Counted from the stretch's first letter, positions 17,260 through 27,194 are shown. The stretch: 64,000 nucleotides of DNA from Pseudomonadota bacterium (GCA_021813805.1 JAKAJL010000001.1:120870-184869); one strand, 5' to 3'. The notes: generated by a model from the letters alone, not told the origin. Numbers and translations are program-made.

Positions 17260-18435
17260 TCACGCCGACATTCTGCCGGCGAGGCGCCGCAGGAAGGCGA
17301 CGCCTTCCTCGAGCTGGGCGATGTCGATATATTCGTCGGGCTGATGGGCCTGATCGATGCTGCCCGGGCCGCAGATCACCGCCGGCAGACCGATCGCCTG
17401 GAATTGTCCGGCTTCGGTGGCGTAGGGCACGGCGATGGTGTGGTTGGCCTCGGCCAGCGCCATCGCCAGAGTCGCGGCGCCCGACTGGGCCTCCGCGCGC
17501 AGACCCGGCGCCTCGGTTTCGACGAAGGTTTCGATCCGGCAGTCGGGAAAATTTCTGAACCGCTCGGCGGCGAGCGCGGCGCAAAAACCCTCGAATTTCT
17601 CCAGCGCGCGATGGCGCGGCGTGTCGGGCAGGCTGCGGAACTCCCAGAACAGCTCGCAGGTCCGGGCCATGATGTTGCGCGCTGTGCCGCCCTGGATCAG
17701 TCCGACATGGACGGTGGAAAAGGCCGGCTCGAACCGCCCGTGCGGGTCGCGCTCGGCCTCAAGTTCACGCCCGATCCGCTCCAGCGCGCCGACCAGTTCG
17801 CAGGCGACATGGACGGCGCTGACGCCGAGCCAGGGTTTCGAGGAATGGGCCTCGTGGCCGGTGACGCGGGTGCGATAGGTGGCGACGCTCTTATGGGCGT
17901 CGGCGACCTGCATCATGGTCGGCTCGCCGATCACGGCGAAGGCGGGGCGCGGCAGATCGCGCCCGAAGCGGGAAATCGCGTCGAGGCAGCCGGCGCAAGT
18001 CGTCTCCTCGTCATAGCTCAAAAGGATATGAATCGGTCTTTTCAGCGGCGCGGCCATGAATTCCGGCGCCATGGCGAGGCAGAGGGCGTCGAAACCCTTC
18101 ATGTCGCAAGTTCCGCGGCCATAGAGGCGGCCGCCGTCGCGCCGCAGCACGAAGGGCGGCGAGGTCCAGTGCTGGCCAGCGACCGGAACCACGTCGGTGT
18201 GGCCGGAGAGGACCACGCCGCCGTCGGTCGCCGGGCCGAAAGTGGCGAAGAGCGCGGCCTTGTCGCCTTCGGCGTTGGGAACGCGGACGACGCCGGCGCC
18301 GAGCCCGAGAAGGTAATCCTCGACGAAATCGATCAGTTCCAGATTGCTGCGCGAGGATTCGGTGTCGAAGGCGACCAGCCGGCCAAGCAGCGCAATGGCC
18401 CGTTCGAGCGTAGAATCGGCGGCGTCAAAGGTCAT
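17260..18435 (-). CDS. argE: Acetylornithine deacetylase (M20 family)
   Basis: 391 residues from ATG 18435; a TTG three codons earlier overlaps the apaG stop. Metal-binding residues are visible in SGHTDVVP (His and Asp), GRGTCDMKG (bridging Asp), and DEETTCAGC (general-base Glu with metal-binding Glu). The C-terminal H of the QAHQPDEYI block completes the site. ArgE hydrolyses N-acetylornithine to ornithine in arginine synthesis; many alphaproteobacteria use ArgJ instead, so a related M20 deacylase such as succinyl-diaminopimelate desuccinylase is a weaker alternative. It lies directly downstream of apaG. Confidence 0.87.
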   Translation of the reverse strand: MTFDAADSTLERAIALLGRLVAFDTESSRSNLELIDFVEDYLLGLGAGVVRVPNAEGDKAALFATFGPATDGGVVLSGHTDVVPVAGQHWTSPPFVLRRDGGRLYGRGTCDMKGFDALCLAMAPEFMAAPLKRPIHILLSYDEETTCAGCLDAISRFGRDLPRPAFAVIGEPTMMQVADAHKSVATYRTRVTGHEAHSSKPWLGVSAVHVACELVGALERIGRELEAERDPHGRFEPAFSTVHVGLIQGGTARNIMARTCELFWEFRSLPDTPRHRALEKFEGFCAALAAERFRNFPDCRIETFVETEAPGLRAEAQSGAATLAMALAEANHTIAVPYATEAGQFQAIGLPAVICGPGSIDQAHQPDEYIDIAQLEEGVAFLRRLAGRMSA

Positions 18436-18440
18436 GCGGA

Positions 18441-18833
18441 TCAATTCAGGATGCGCCGCTCCATCGGGCTGTCGAGGGAAAAGGCGGGAATTTCGACGTC
18501 GAAGGCGCGGCCATTTGCGTCCACCATGCGGTAGCTGCCGGACATCAGCCCCGATGCGGTGTTCAGGGCGCAGCCCGAGGTATAGCTGAAACTGTCGCCC
18601 GGCTCGATGATCGGGGTTTCGCCGACGACGCCGGGTCCGCGCACCGTCTCGACCCGGCCGTTGGCGTCGGTGATCCGCCAGAATCGTTCGATCAACTGGA
18701 CCTGGATCGCGCCCTGATTGGCGATCTCGATCGTATAGGTCCAGAAATAGCGGCCCATGCCCGGATCGCTGCGTTCCGGGGCGAAATGCGGGGTGGCGGT
18801 GACACGGATGGAGAAAGTGGTCGCGCGGTACAT
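18441..18833 (-). CDS. apaG: ApaG (Co2+/Mg2+ efflux-linked FN3-fold protein)
   Basis: 130 residues from ATG 18833, the normal ApaG length. The core is typical: an FN3-like fold with RYFWTYTIEIANQG, VQLIERFWRITDANG, the glycine-rich GPGVVGETPIIEPG, and FSYTSGCALNTASGLMSGSYRM. The function is still vague (cobalt resistance and magnesium efflux phenotypes in enterobacteria; similar domains bind adaptors in eukaryotic F-box proteins). It is immediately upstream of argE. Confidence 0.95.
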   Translation of the reverse strand: MYRATTFSIRVTATPHFAPERSDPGMGRYFWTYTIEIANQGAIQVQLIERFWRITDANGRVETVRGPGVVGETPIIEPGDSFSYTSGCALNTASGLMSGSYRMVDANGRAFDVEIPAFSLDSPMERRILN

Positions 18834-18885
18834 GAGGCGAATTTGCCTTGGCGGCGGCGCGGCGTCGAGCAAAATTTTGACCTGC

Positions 18886-19107
18886 TCAGGCGGCGGGGCG
18901 GGCCTGAAGCCTGCGGGCGGTCGAGACCCCGACCAGCACGACGATGCCGCCAGCCTCGTTGGTCACGCGAATCTGGCCGCCGCGCGACTGGCTGGCGGCC
19001 AGAACCTCGATCTCCCGCCACACGGCGGCGAGATCGGGGAGCCGCAGCGATTGGACATCGCGGCGGGCGCCTGTCGGATCGATCGTCTGGAAATGATAAA
19101 TCTGCAT
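18886..19107 (-). CDS. Small DUF6894-like protein
   Basis: 73 residues from ATG 19107 (MQIYHFQTIDPTGARRDV). The open frame continues to 19233 but the extra part lacks support. The pattern of a short beta strand, an aromatic-His-Phe opening and SLRLPDLAAVWREIEVLAAS resembles the DUF6894 family, small alphaproteobacterial proteins of unknown role, often strain-variable and multi-copy. The C-terminal half ends in a basic RRLQARPAA tail. It stands just upstream of apaG. Confidence 0.6.
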   Translation of the reverse strand: MQIYHFQTIDPTGARRDVQSLRLPDLAAVWREIEVLAASQSRGGQIRVTNEAGGIVVLVGVSTARRLQARPAA

Positions 19108-19346
19108 GGAGGTCTCTTCTGCGCCAGGTCGTTTCGCAACGCCGGCGCTATAGCAAAACAATATGACGGTCAGATTATGGTCGAGGCCGAAAAATGTTCT
19201 GGGCTTTGATTGTTGAGCTCTTATCGCGCCCACTGTTTACGAAACCTCTAAGCGAGCCGAATTACGACGTCAATCATCGAATCGGAAAAAGCTGTATATT
19301 TATGTCTTCGAATAAGACTTGATATGACTGCAGCGCAACAAATTCC

Positions 19347-20555
19347 TTACGCGGCTGCGAAGGGTTTGTCCTTCGCCTCGCACAGACCGGAAGCTTCACG
19401 CCGCAGCAGAGGTTGTAGGAGGTGTTCGGCGAGATGGCGAACGACCGGGACGCAGAGCCCGTCGCCGCATAATTCGTATGCCGCGCCGGGATTCCGGGGC
19501 AGAATGTAAGAGTCGGGCAAACCCATGAGTCGCGCCGCTTCGCGCGGCGAGAGCAGGCGGGCGCGGATGCTGTCCTGACGAACTTCCAGAATGGTCTGGC
19601 GCGAACTGCCGCCGCGCGGGGTGCGCAGGCAGCCGGCGAGACCGTCGAAGCGAACTTCCGCCCTTTGTCGTTTCGCGCCGCTTTCGTCGACGCGGGTGCG
19701 GCGATAGACGGCGCCGACGGCGCGCGCGCCGATTTGCTGAATCTCTTCGATTTTCCGGCGATGGGATGGCGTCATCAGCGCCAGAAGGCGCTCGGTGGCG
19801 GCAGGCGCCCGCCAGGGCGCCCCGGCGGGCGCGTCTTCGAGCAGATCGGCGAGATCGGCGTTGCGGCGCGCCGGCTCCGGCAGGCGCCACCAGATCCAGT
19901 TTTCGGCCAGAACCTTCGGCAGGGCGCCATAAGCGGCGCGCAGCGAGGCGGAGGTCCAGAGCGGATGAGGACTCCCCGCGATCAGGCCGTCATCCTCGCG
20001 CGCCAGAGGACCGAACAGGGATTTCCGCGCGGCGACGAAAAAGACGCGCGGGCGGGATTGCGGTGTGAACCAGCGCGCGTCGAGCGTGAGCGCGCCGACG
20101 CGGTAGCCAAGGCCGTCAAGAGCCTCGACCAGCGCGCAAAAGTCGCGCTTGCCATGAGAGCTCAGCACGCCGGCCACATTTTCCAGCACGATGGCGCGGG
20201 GGCTGCGGCCTTCGGCGGCGAGCGCCCGCATTTTTTCGTGGAACAGCCAGAAGGCGCCGCTGCGGGTTTTCACAGCGTCGTGGGCCGCGCCCATGCCCTT
20301 GCCGCTGCCGGCGAGCGACAGGTCCTGACAGGGAAAGGACGCCCAGGCGAGATCGGCCCTGCCGGGAATCTGACGCGCCTCGATGGCGGCAAGGTCGCCT
20401 TCGGCCAATTCCGCGCCGCCCCAATTGGCGCGATAGGCGGCGGCCTTGTCGGCGTCGATGTCATTGGCGAACAGACAGGTCCATTGGTCGCCGAGGCCAA
20501 GGCGCGCCATGCCGCCTCCGGCGAAGAATTCGTAAAAGGTCAGTTTTTGGGGCAT
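19347..20555 (-). CDS. DNA (cytosine-5-)-methyltransferase
   Basis: 402 residues. C5-methyltransferase motifs in order: motif I FYEFFAGGGMARLGLG (SAM binding), motif IV SFPCQDLSLAG with the catalytic Cys, motif VI ENVAG, motif VIII near SRPRVFFVAAR, and motif X-like PVVRHLAEHLL near the C-terminus, with the target-recognition domain between. No restriction endonuclease or vsr gene is adjacent, so it is probably a solitary enzyme or phage-derived. A small 86-residue gene lies 33 bp upstream in the same direction. The recognition sequence cannot be predicted. Confidence 0.92.
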   Translation of the reverse strand: MPQKLTFYEFFAGGGMARLGLGDQWTCLFANDIDADKAAAYRANWGGAELAEGDLAAIEARQIPGRADLAWASFPCQDLSLAGSGKGMGAAHDAVKTRSGAFWLFHEKMRALAAEGRSPRAIVLENVAGVLSSHGKRDFCALVEALDGLGYRVGALTLDARWFTPQSRPRVFFVAARKSLFGPLAREDDGLIAGSPHPLWTSASLRAAYGALPKVLAENWIWWRLPEPARRNADLADLLEDAPAGAPWRAPAATERLLALMTPSHRRKIEEIQQIGARAVGAVYRRTRVDESGAKRQRAEVRFDGLAGCLRTPRGGSSRQTILEVRQDSIRARLLSPREAARLMGLPDSYILPRNPGAAYELCGDGLCVPVVRHLAEHLLQPLLRREASGLCEAKDKPFAAA

Positions 20556-20588
20556 TGCGCGCGCAGGCCGGATCGAATCAGGCTTCCA

Positions 20589-20849
20589 TCAGGTCACAGC
20601 GGCGCGCTTTTCGCCAGCGTCCGCGCCCAGCCGTCCCCAGAAAGCGATTCCCGCCTGATCGATCACGCATTCGAAGGCGCGGCGCTCGGCGGTCGCGCGC
20701 TTTTCCCCGCCGTCATATTCGATCAGCGCGGCCCGCTCCTCGTATATTTCGCGCCAATCCTCGGGCAAAAGATCGAGCCAGTCGCGCCAGTCGGCGGACA
20801 GCGGCCGGGCGCCGCCGGAATGAAGAGTGAGTGACAGGCTTCGCGCCAT
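20589..20849 (-). CDS. Small protein upstream of the cytosine methyltransferase
   Basis: 86 residues from ATG 20849, with GGAG seven bases upstream; the longer frame to 21083 would run towards the rpmH promoter. Acidic and Trp-rich (DWRDWLDLLPEDWREIYEER). The segment YEERAALIEYDGGEKRATAE recalls an ERAAI-EYDGG-R-AE motif that I associate with proteins of proteobacterial mobile elements. I do not recognise a defined family. Its tight linkage suggests expression with the methyltransferase, perhaps as an accessory. Confidence 0.55.
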   Translation of the reverse strand: MARSLSLTLHSGGARPLSADWRDWLDLLPEDWREIYEERAALIEYDGGEKRATAERRAFECVIDQAGIAFWGRLGADAGEKRAAVT

Positions 20850-21109
20850 CGGCGCCTCCAGAAAAGTATCGCCGAGAATGTTCTTACTTTGTTCTGGCAA
20901 TAAAGGCAAGAGCGCCCGGCGTCGAGATTCCCCCGCCCGTCGCGTTGACTTTTCCGGGCCCATGACCCTATAAGGCCGCTCGCGATTTTCGGCCTCGCGC
21001 CGGGGTCGTTTTTGCCGTTGAAACCGGCAGGAACAGCGCCCGCGAGCCTCGACCCCTATGGCGGCGTTCGGCCCGGCGGCCACGCGCCAAGAATAACCGG
21101 AGCATTCCC

Positions 21110-21244
21110 GTGAAGCGGACCTACCAGCCTTCCAAACTCGTGCGCAAGCGCCGTCACGGCTTCCGCGCCCGCATGGCCACCGTCGGCGGCCGCAAGGTTC
21201 TCAACGCCCGCCGCGCGCGCGGCCGCAAGCGCCTTTCGGCCTGA
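21110..21244 (+). CDS. rpmH: 50S ribosomal protein L34
   Basis: 44 residues with a GTG start ([18 protein letters not shown]). The sequence is the standard L34: very basic, with [11 protein letters not shown] and a terminal [11 protein letters not shown]. It lies 32 bp before the first possible start of rnpA, the arrangement kept across bacteria. It has the short length that makes it easy to miss. The promoter should lie in the 260 bp after the divergent small gene. Confidence 0.97.
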   Translation: MKRTYQPSKLVRKRRHGFRARMATVGGRKVLNARRARGRKRLSA

Positions 21245-21362
21245 CGCGCCTGCGCCGGCCCGACCGGCCCATGCCATGACCCGTCAGCAGGACGGCCAGA
21301 ATATTTCCACGCACGCCAGTCCCGGCGTGCGTCGTTGTGTTTTGGGTGGAAAGGACTCTGGC

Positions 21363-21749
21363 GTGTTGCGGCTCAAGAAACGCGCCGATTTCGTCGCGGC
21401 CGCCAAGGGGCGCCGCCAGCACCTGCGCAATTTCGTGCTTCAGGCGCGCGAGCGCGAGGCGTCGGGAGATGACGAAAGCGCCCGCGTCGGCTTCACCGTG
21501 ACCAAAAAGGTCGGCAAGGCGGTCGTGCGCAACCGCATCCGCCGCCGCCTGCGCGAAGTCGCGCGGCTGACCGAGGCGTCGGCCTTCGCTCCCGTTTGCG
21601 ACTATGTCGTGGCGGCCCGGCGCGAGGCCCTGACCGCCTCCTTCGAAGACTTGCGCGGCGAATTTCTGCGCGCGCTCAAGAAAATCAATCGGGCGGGCGA
21701 GAGCCGGCCTTCCAACCTGCCGGCCGGCGGCCGCAAGCAAGACAAGTGA
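21363..21749 (+). CDS. rnpA: Ribonuclease P protein component
   Basis: 128 residues if the GTG at 21363 (preceded by GGAAAGGA) is the start; an ATG at 21276 would add 29 residues with no conserved content. Family features are [17 protein letters not shown] near the N-terminus and the RNR signature in [17 protein letters not shown]. It binds RNase P RNA and helps process tRNA 5' ends. It is between rpmH and yidC, as usual. Confidence 0.93.
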   Translation: MLRLKKRADFVAAAKGRRQHLRNFVLQAREREASGDDESARVGFTVTKKVGKAVVRNRIRRRLREVARLTEASAFAPVCDYVVAARREALTASFEDLRGEFLRALKKINRAGESRPSNLPAGGRKQDK

Positions 21750-21751
21750 AC

Positions 21752-23533
21752 ATGCAGCAGGACACCCGCAATCTTCTCCTCGCCATGGCCTTGTCGCTCC
21801 TGGTCATCCTCGGCTGGAACCATTTCTACGGCGCGCCCAAAATCCACGAGGCCCGCCAGACCACGGCCCAGCTTCAGCAGATGGAAGCCGCCAACCCCAA
21901 TCCGGCCGCCGCGCCGGGCCTCGCTCCGGTCGCGCAGGCGCAGAGCCGCGCCGAGGCGCTCGCGCAGAGCAGGCGCGTCGCCATCGACACGCCGAGCCTG
22001 TTCGGCTCGATCGCCCTGAAAGGCGCGCGGCTCGACGACCTGTCGCTGCGCGACTACCGCGAGACGACCGACCCCAAGAGCCCGAATATCGTCCTGCTCT
22101 CGCCCGCCGGTGCGCCGGACGCCTATTTCGTCGATTTCCACTATGTCGCGCAGGCCGGCGAAACGCTGAAACTGCCCGGCTCCGAGACGCTGTGGACCGC
22201 CGAGGGCGACAAGCTCACCCCGTCGACGCCGCTCACGCTTAATTTCGACAACGGCTCCGGCCTCCTGTTCAAGCGCAAGATTTCGGTGGACGACCATTAC
22301 CTGTTCACGGTGACCGACACGATCGAGAACCGGGGCAAGGCGGCCGTCTCCTTCTTCCCCGACGCCAGCGTGACCCGTCAGGGCGAGCCAAAAACCTCGG
22401 GCTACAGCGTGCTGCACGAGGGCTTCATCGGCGTGATCGGCGCCGACCAGCCTTCGACCGAACTCACCTACAAGGCGATTTCCAAGGAAACCAACAACGC
22501 CAAGGTTCTGCCGACCGACTCATACGCCACCGGCGGCTGGCTCGGCTTCACCGACAAATATTGGGCGACCGCCGTCATTCCCGACGCGAGCGAAAAATAC
22601 AAGGGCTGGTTCCGCGAATTCCCCGGCGCGCAGCCGCAATATCAGTCCGACGCTTTCGGCGAAGCCAAGACTCTGGCGCCCGGCGCCCAGATGGTCCTGT
22701 CGACGCGCCTGTTCGCCGGCGCCAAGAAATCCAACCTTCTCGAATATTACGAGAAGCAGCAGGGCGTCACAAAGCTCGATCTGCTGATCGACTGGGGCTA
22801 TTTCTTTTTCATCACCCGGCCGATGTTCTGGCTGCTGGAGACGCTGTACAAATTGTTCGGCAATTTCGGCGTCGCCATTATCGCCATCACCTTGATCGTC
22901 AAGGGCCTGTTCTTTCCGCTCGCCAACCGTTCCTATCTGTCGATGGCGCGGATGAAGGAGGTCCAGCCCAAGATCAAGGCGCTGCAGGAGCTTTATCCCG
23001 ACGACAAGATGAAGCAGCAGCAGGAGATGATGGAGCTTTACAAGCGCGAGAAGATCAATCCGGTGTCGGGCTGCCTGCCGATGGTGATCCAGATCCCGGT
23101 GTTCTTTTCGCTCTACAAGGTTCTGTTCGTCGCCATCGAAATGCGACAGGCGCCCTTCTTCGGCTGGGTCAAGGACCTGTCCGCGCCCGATCCGACCAAT
23201 GTCTTCAATCTCTTTGGCCTGCTGCCCTTCGACCCGACCGCGATGCCGGCTTTCGGCCATCTGCTGCATCTCGGCGTCTGGCCGCTGATCATGGGCGTGT
23301 CGATGTGGGTTCAGATGAAGATGAACCCCGAGCCGACCGATCCGGTGCAGAAAACCATGTTCGCCTGGATGCCGGTGATCTTCACCTTCATGCTCGGCTC
23401 GTTCCCGGCGGGTCTGGTGATCTACTGGACCTGGAACAACGTCCTTTCCGTCGCCCAGCAGGCCTTGATCATGAAGCAGGCCGGGGTGAAGGTTGAATTG
23501 TTCGACAACCTTCGCAAGACTTTTTCGCGCTAG
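21752..23533 (+). CDS. yidC: Membrane protein insertase YidC
   Basis: 593 residues from the ATG at 21752, two bases after the rnpA stop. It has an N-terminal membrane anchor ([20 protein letters not shown]), a large periplasmic domain (about 60-345), and the five-helix Oxa1 core including [20 protein letters not shown] and [20 protein letters not shown]. It inserts and folds inner-membrane proteins, alone or with SecYEG. It forms one operon with rpmH and rnpA. Confidence 0.97.
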   Translation: MQQDTRNLLLAMALSLLVILGWNHFYGAPKIHEARQTTAQLQQMEAANPNPAAAPGLAPVAQAQSRAEALAQSRRVAIDTPSLFGSIALKGARLDDLSLRDYRETTDPKSPNIVLLSPAGAPDAYFVDFHYVAQAGETLKLPGSETLWTAEGDKLTPSTPLTLNFDNGSGLLFKRKISVDDHYLFTVTDTIENRGKAAVSFFPDASVTRQGEPKTSGYSVLHEGFIGVIGADQPSTELTYKAISKETNNAKVLPTDSYATGGWLGFTDKYWATAVIPDASEKYKGWFREFPGAQPQYQSDAFGEAKTLAPGAQMVLSTRLFAGAKKSNLLEYYEKQQGVTKLDLLIDWGYFFFITRPMFWLLETLYKLFGNFGVAIIAITLIVKGLFFPLANRSYLSMARMKEVQPKIKALQELYPDDKMKQQQEMMELYKREKINPVSGCLPMVIQIPVFFSLYKVLFVAIEMRQAPFFGWVKDLSAPDPTNVFNLFGLLPFDPTAMPAFGHLLHLGVWPLIMGVSMWVQMKMNPEPTDPVQKTMFAWMPVIFTFMLGSFPAGLVIYWTWNNVLSVAQQALIMKQAGVKVELFDNLRKTFSR

Positions 23534-23681
23534 ACGGTTCAAATCTGACGATTGGTTCGGAAACGGGCCTTGTTAAGCGGGCAGAGGTCGAACCGATGCA
23601 GGCGTTGCACCGATCTTATCCGAATGGTAGCTTTGCCTTCGGACGTGACCGTTTGCCGTCCATTTCGAGACGGGAAGCAGA

Positions 23682-24002
23682 ATGTCGCCGGAAGAAATGG
23701 CCGAACAGCGGCGGGTCGCCCGCCTAAAGATTCGGTCGTCGTGGTGGATGCCGCTGTCGGGCCTCGCTATTACAGCGTATTCCTGCTCACAGCTTTGGCA
23801 ACTGTTCTCGACCGGGACCATGTATCTTCCGAATCGATACCATTCAGGAGGGGTGACATTTGCGTTTTCGACGAGCCCTTGGGTTGTGACGTTTTTGACG
23901 GCGATGCATATCGCGATGGTGCTCCTTTTTGCGGGAGGCGCTAGCACTATCATTTGGAATTGGAAATCCGACTCGCGCGCGCGATCCGATGACGCCAATT
24001 AA
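23682..24002 (+). CDS. Small two-helix membrane protein of unknown function
   Basis: 106 residues. Two hydrophobic helices are seen (about 23-43 and 66-89) joined by a short polar loop with aromatic residues; the ends are charged (AEQRRVARLKIRSS and DSRARSDDAN). Codon usage is less GC-biased than the neighbours. No family is recognised. It stands alone after yidC, and two other frames cover the region, so the call rests on the membrane topology and plausible start. Confidence 0.5.
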   Translation: MSPEEMAEQRRVARLKIRSSWWMPLSGLAITAYSCSQLWQLFSTGTMYLPNRYHSGGVTFAFSTSPWVVTFLTAMHIAMVLLFAGGASTIIWNWKSDSRARSDDAN

Positions 24003-24160
24003 GGGCGGTCCGGCCCCGGTCCCCGCCGTTACGGTTTGAAGCGCCAATTTCGGATCATCGACGGTCAGAGCCAACCGTCTCTGAGACAATTCATTGGTTT
24101 TTCAGGACGAATTGCTTCTACCCTCGGCGACGACCGTGCTTCGCGAAAAGAACGTGTTCT

Positions 24161-24766
24161 TCATAAATCCGTCCGGCTGCGCAGCGCCGCCGCCAGCGTG
24201 CCCTCGTCGAGATAATCGAGTTCGCCTCCGACCGGCACGCCATGGGCGAGGCGGGTGCATTTGACATTACAGGGACCGAGCAGCTCGGTGATGTAATGGG
24301 CGGTGGTCTGACCGTCGACCGTGGCGTTGACGGCGAGGATCACCTCTTTCACTCCCCCCTCGGCGACCCGCCCCACCAGTTTCGCGATATTGAGGTCGTC
24401 TGGCCCGATTCCGTCGAGCGGCGACAGCGCGCCGCCGAGCACGTGGTAGCGGGCGTTGAGCACGCCGGCGCGCTCCAGGGCCCAGAGGTCGCCGACCGTC
24501 TCCACCACCACCAGCACGCTCGAGTCGCGCCGGGCGTCGGCGCAAATGCTGCAGGGATCGGCGGTGTCCACATTGCCGCAGACCGAGCACGTCACGATCC
24601 TGTCTTTCGCAACGCGCATCGCCTCGGCCAAGGGCCCGAGCAGTTCTTCGCGCTTGCGGATGAGATGCAGGGCGGCGCGTCGGGCCGAACGCGGGCCCAG
24701 GCCCGGCAGGCGGGCGAGCAGCTGAATCAGCCGCTCGATCTCGGGGCCGGCGATGCGTTCCGCCAT
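24161..24766 (-). CDS. recR: Recombination protein RecR
   Basis: 201 residues from ATG 24766. Domain order: N-terminal helix-hairpin-helix ([20 protein letters not shown]), the four-Cys zinc motif [16 protein letters not shown], then a Toprim domain ([16 protein letters not shown]) and a C-terminal Walker-B-like segment. It acts with RecF/RecO to load RecA at gaps. It follows ybaB and dnaX on the same strand. Confidence 0.96.
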   Translation of the reverse strand: MAERIAGPEIERLIQLLARLPGLGPRSARRAALHLIRKREELLGPLAEAMRVAKDRIVTCSVCGNVDTADPCSICADARRDSSVLVVVETVGDLWALERAGVLNARYHVLGGALSPLDGIGPDDLNIAKLVGRVAEGGVKEVILAVNATVDGQTTAHYITELLGPCNVKCTRLAHGVPVGGELDYLDEGTLAAALRSRTDL

Positions 24767-24859
24767 CAAACAACCTCTTTAGCTGCGCCCGAAGGGCGCT
24801 AGGAGCGAACGCGACGCCGAGCCAGTGCGAGGGGCGCCACCCGCTTGCGGGTGGCAAAT

Positions 24860-25180
24860 TTAAAACGGCAGTTTCATTCCGGCCGGCAGGCCGAGGCCGG
24901 CGGTCATGGCCTTCATCTTTTCTTCGAGCAGGCTTTCGGCCTTGCGTTTCGCGTCGGCATGGGCGGCGATGATCAGGTCTTCGAGAATTTCCTTCTCGTC
25001 TTCCTTGAGCAGCGAGGGGTCAATGGAAAGGCCCTGAAGCGACCCCTTGGCGGTCAGCGTCACCTTGACCAATCCGCCGCCCGAAAAACCCTCGACCGTG
25101 ACATTGTCGAGCTCCGCCTGCATTTCGGCCATTTTGGCCTGCATCGCGCCGGCCTTTTTCATCAAGCCCATGATGTCCAT
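24860..25180 (-). CDS. YbaB/EbfC nucleoid-associated protein
   Basis: 106 residues. The pattern [33 protein letters not shown], and [17 protein letters not shown] is that of YbaB/EbfC, a dimeric DNA-binding protein often encoded between dnaX and recR. The gene is one base from the end of dnaX and is followed by a hairpin at 24837-24856. Translation is likely coupled to dnaX. Confidence 0.94.
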   Translation of the reverse strand: MDIMGLMKKAGAMQAKMAEMQAELDNVTVEGFSGGGLVKVTLTAKGSLQGLSIDPSLLKEDEKEILEDLIIAAHADAKRKAESLLEEKMKAMTAGLGLPAGMKLPF

Positions 25181-27004
25181 TCAAAAATCCTCTTCTTCGG
25201 ACTCGTCGATGTAAGCGACCTCGTCGGCGCTCGCTTCCGGCGCCTCGACGGAGGGCGCAGCCGTTTCCGCCTCGCCGCCGCGCACCCCGACGATCACCGC
25301 GCCGGGAAACTGATCGAGAGCCGCGCGCACGAAAGGATGGGCCTGAAGGCCGATTTTTTTCTCGTTCTCGGCGGCTTGCGCCTGTTCGATCAGGCTGGGC
25401 GCGCCTTCCGCCGACGACAGGGCGACCATCCAGCGCTGGCCGGTCCAGTCCTGCAATTTGCGCGCGAGCTGCGCCGCAAGACCCGGCGCGCCGCCGGGCG
25501 CGAGGGAAAACTCCAGCACGCCGGGCTCGAGCCGCACCAGACGCACATCGCGCTCCAGCGCCGTCTTGATCTGAATGTCGCGCTTCTGCGCCGCCAGCTC
25601 GACCAGCTCGGCAAAGTTTTTGATCGCGACGGTCGGCGGCGCGTCCGGCGCGGGCGCGCTTTGCGCCGCAGCGAGGACGGGCGCGGCGCGCAAAAAAGCT
25701 CCCGAGGCCGGCGCGGGCGAAACAGGCGGACGTGAGGGGGCGGGCGCCGGTCCGCCCGAGGGCGCGCCGATGAATTTTTTCAGCGCCTCCTCGGGCGTCG
25801 GCAGGTCGGCGGCATAGGCGAGGCGCACCAGCACCATGTCGGCGGCGGCGAGCGGACGCGGCGAATCCTTCACCTCTTCGACGCCCTTGACCAGAATCTG
25901 CCAGGCACGCGACAGCACCGCCATCGACAGATTTTCGGCGAAAAAGGCCCCGCGCTCGCGCTCGGCCTGGGTGGCGCCTTGATCGACGACCTTGGGCGCG
26001 ATCTTGGTCTTGGTCACGAAATGGACGAAATGGGCCAGATCGACCAGGACCTGGGTCGGATCGGCGCCGGAGTCATATTGCTCCTTGAGATGGGCCAGAG
26101 CGGCCGCGATGTCGCCCTTCATCACCGCCTCGAACAGGTCGATCACCCGCGCGCGGTCGGCGAGGCCGAGCATGAGGCGCAGGTTTTCGACTCCGATCGG
26201 CGCACCCGCCCCATGCGCAATGGCCTGGTCGAGCAGGGAGAGCGCGTCGCGCACCGAGCCTTCGGATGCGCGGGCGATCAAGGCGAGGGAATCGGTTTCG
26301 ATCTCGACCTTTTCCTTGTCGCAAATGCCGGCGAGGTGGCGGACCAGCTCCTGCGTTTCAACCCGGCGCAGGTCGAAACGCAGGCAGCGCGAGCGCACGG
26401 TCACCGGCACCTTGTCGATTTCGGTGGTGGCGAACAGGAACTTGACGTGCTCGGGGGGCTCCTCCAGCGTCTTCAACAGGCCGTTGAAGGCGGATTTCGA
26501 GAGCATGTGCACTTCGTCGATGATATAGACCTTGGTGCGCGCCATCGCCGGCTTGTAGCGCGAGCTGTCCACGATCTCGCGAATGTCGTCGATGCTGGTG
26601 TGGGAGGCCGCGTCCATCTCGATCACATCGACATGGCGCGAATCCATGATCGCCTGACAATGGACGCCGATTTCGTCCATGTGGATCGTCGGCCTGTCGA
26701 TCGCCGGCCGGCCATCGCGCGCCGGCACTTCATAATTGAAGGCGCGGGCGAGAATGCGCGCAGTGGTGGTCTTGCCGACCCCACGCACCCCGGTCAGCAT
26801 ATAGGCCTGGTGGATGCGCCCGATTTTGAAAGCGTTGGACAGGGTGCGGACCATGGGCTCCTGGCCGATCAGGTCCTCGAAGCGCGCCGGGCGGTATTTG
26901 CGCGCCAGCACGCGATAGGCCCCCGGCGCCGACTTTTGCGGCGGGTCCGCGAACAGCGCGCCAGACGCGCCGTCATCTGAATTTGGCGCGGAATCGTCGA
27001 TCAT
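25181..27004 (-). CDS. dnaX: DNA polymerase III subunits gamma/tau
   Basis: 607 residues from ATG 27004. AAA+ clamp-loader ATPase: YRPARFEDLIGQE, Walker A GVRGVGKTTTAR, Walker B VYIIDEVHML and the sensor FATTEIDKVP. The zinc-binding four-Cys module of E. coli DnaX is not present (GVHCQAIMDSRH remains), as in related alphaproteobacteria. The C-terminal third is Ala/Pro-rich linker followed by the tau-type polymerase-binding domain, ending acidic (DESEEEDF). No obvious slippery frameshift site was examined in detail. The SRP RNA lies about 100 bp upstream on the same strand. Confidence 0.96.
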   Translation of the reverse strand: MIDDSAPNSDDGASGALFADPPQKSAPGAYRVLARKYRPARFEDLIGQEPMVRTLSNAFKIGRIHQAYMLTGVRGVGKTTTARILARAFNYEVPARDGRPAIDRPTIHMDEIGVHCQAIMDSRHVDVIEMDAASHTSIDDIREIVDSSRYKPAMARTKVYIIDEVHMLSKSAFNGLLKTLEEPPEHVKFLFATTEIDKVPVTVRSRCLRFDLRRVETQELVRHLAGICDKEKVEIETDSLALIARASEGSVRDALSLLDQAIAHGAGAPIGVENLRLMLGLADRARVIDLFEAVMKGDIAAALAHLKEQYDSGADPTQVLVDLAHFVHFVTKTKIAPKVVDQGATQAERERGAFFAENLSMAVLSRAWQILVKGVEEVKDSPRPLAAADMVLVRLAYAADLPTPEEALKKFIGAPSGGPAPAPSRPPVSPAPASGAFLRAAPVLAAAQSAPAPDAPPTVAIKNFAELVELAAQKRDIQIKTALERDVRLVRLEPGVLEFSLAPGGAPGLAAQLARKLQDWTGQRWMVALSSAEGAPSLIEQAQAAENEKKIGLQAHPFVRAALDQFPGAVIVGVRGGEAETAAPSVEAPEASADEVAYIDESEEEDF

Positions 27005-27100
27005 CGAACCGCCGTGAAAAGGCGCCAGCGGTCGTCGGGCGCACATAAATTCCGGAAAAAGGCCGCTTTCCGCAGGGCTGACGCCAAAGCGGCCTTCAGT

Positions 27101-27194
27101 GGGAGGTTGGACGAAGACCCGCCCATTCTCGTTAGGGCTGCTTCCTTCCGGACCTGACCCGGTTGGCGAGTGGAACGTCCACCGCCAACCTCCC
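27101..27194 (-). ncRNA. ffs: Signal recognition particle 4.5S RNA (small bacterial SRP RNA)
   Basis: The minus strand carries the invariant core GGTCAGGTCCGGAAGGAAGC followed by AGCC (complement of about 27137-27162). The ends 27101-27110 and 27185-27194 are complementary (GGGAGGTTGG with CCAACCTCCC), closing a single long hairpin of about 94 nt with an asymmetric loop. This is the short SRP RNA that binds Ffh for co-translational targeting. It lies directly before dnaX, a frequent alphaproteobacterial arrangement. Confidence 0.93.

Noticed and set aside
21110..23533. rpmH-rnpA-yidC as a sign of the replication origin
   Set aside because: No dnaA gene, DnaA-box cluster or parAB is adjacent. 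In alphaproteobacteria this cluster is often away from oriC.
24837..24856. GCCACCCGC-TT-GCGGGTGGC hairpin between ybaB and recR, considered as a terminator
   Set aside because: No T-run follows on the minus strand, and recR lies directly downstream, so it is at most an RNA-stability element.
25181..27004. Loss of the dnaX zinc-module cysteines as a novelty
   Set aside because: As far as I know, related Hyphomicrobiales share the GVHCQAIM form, so it is a lineage trait.
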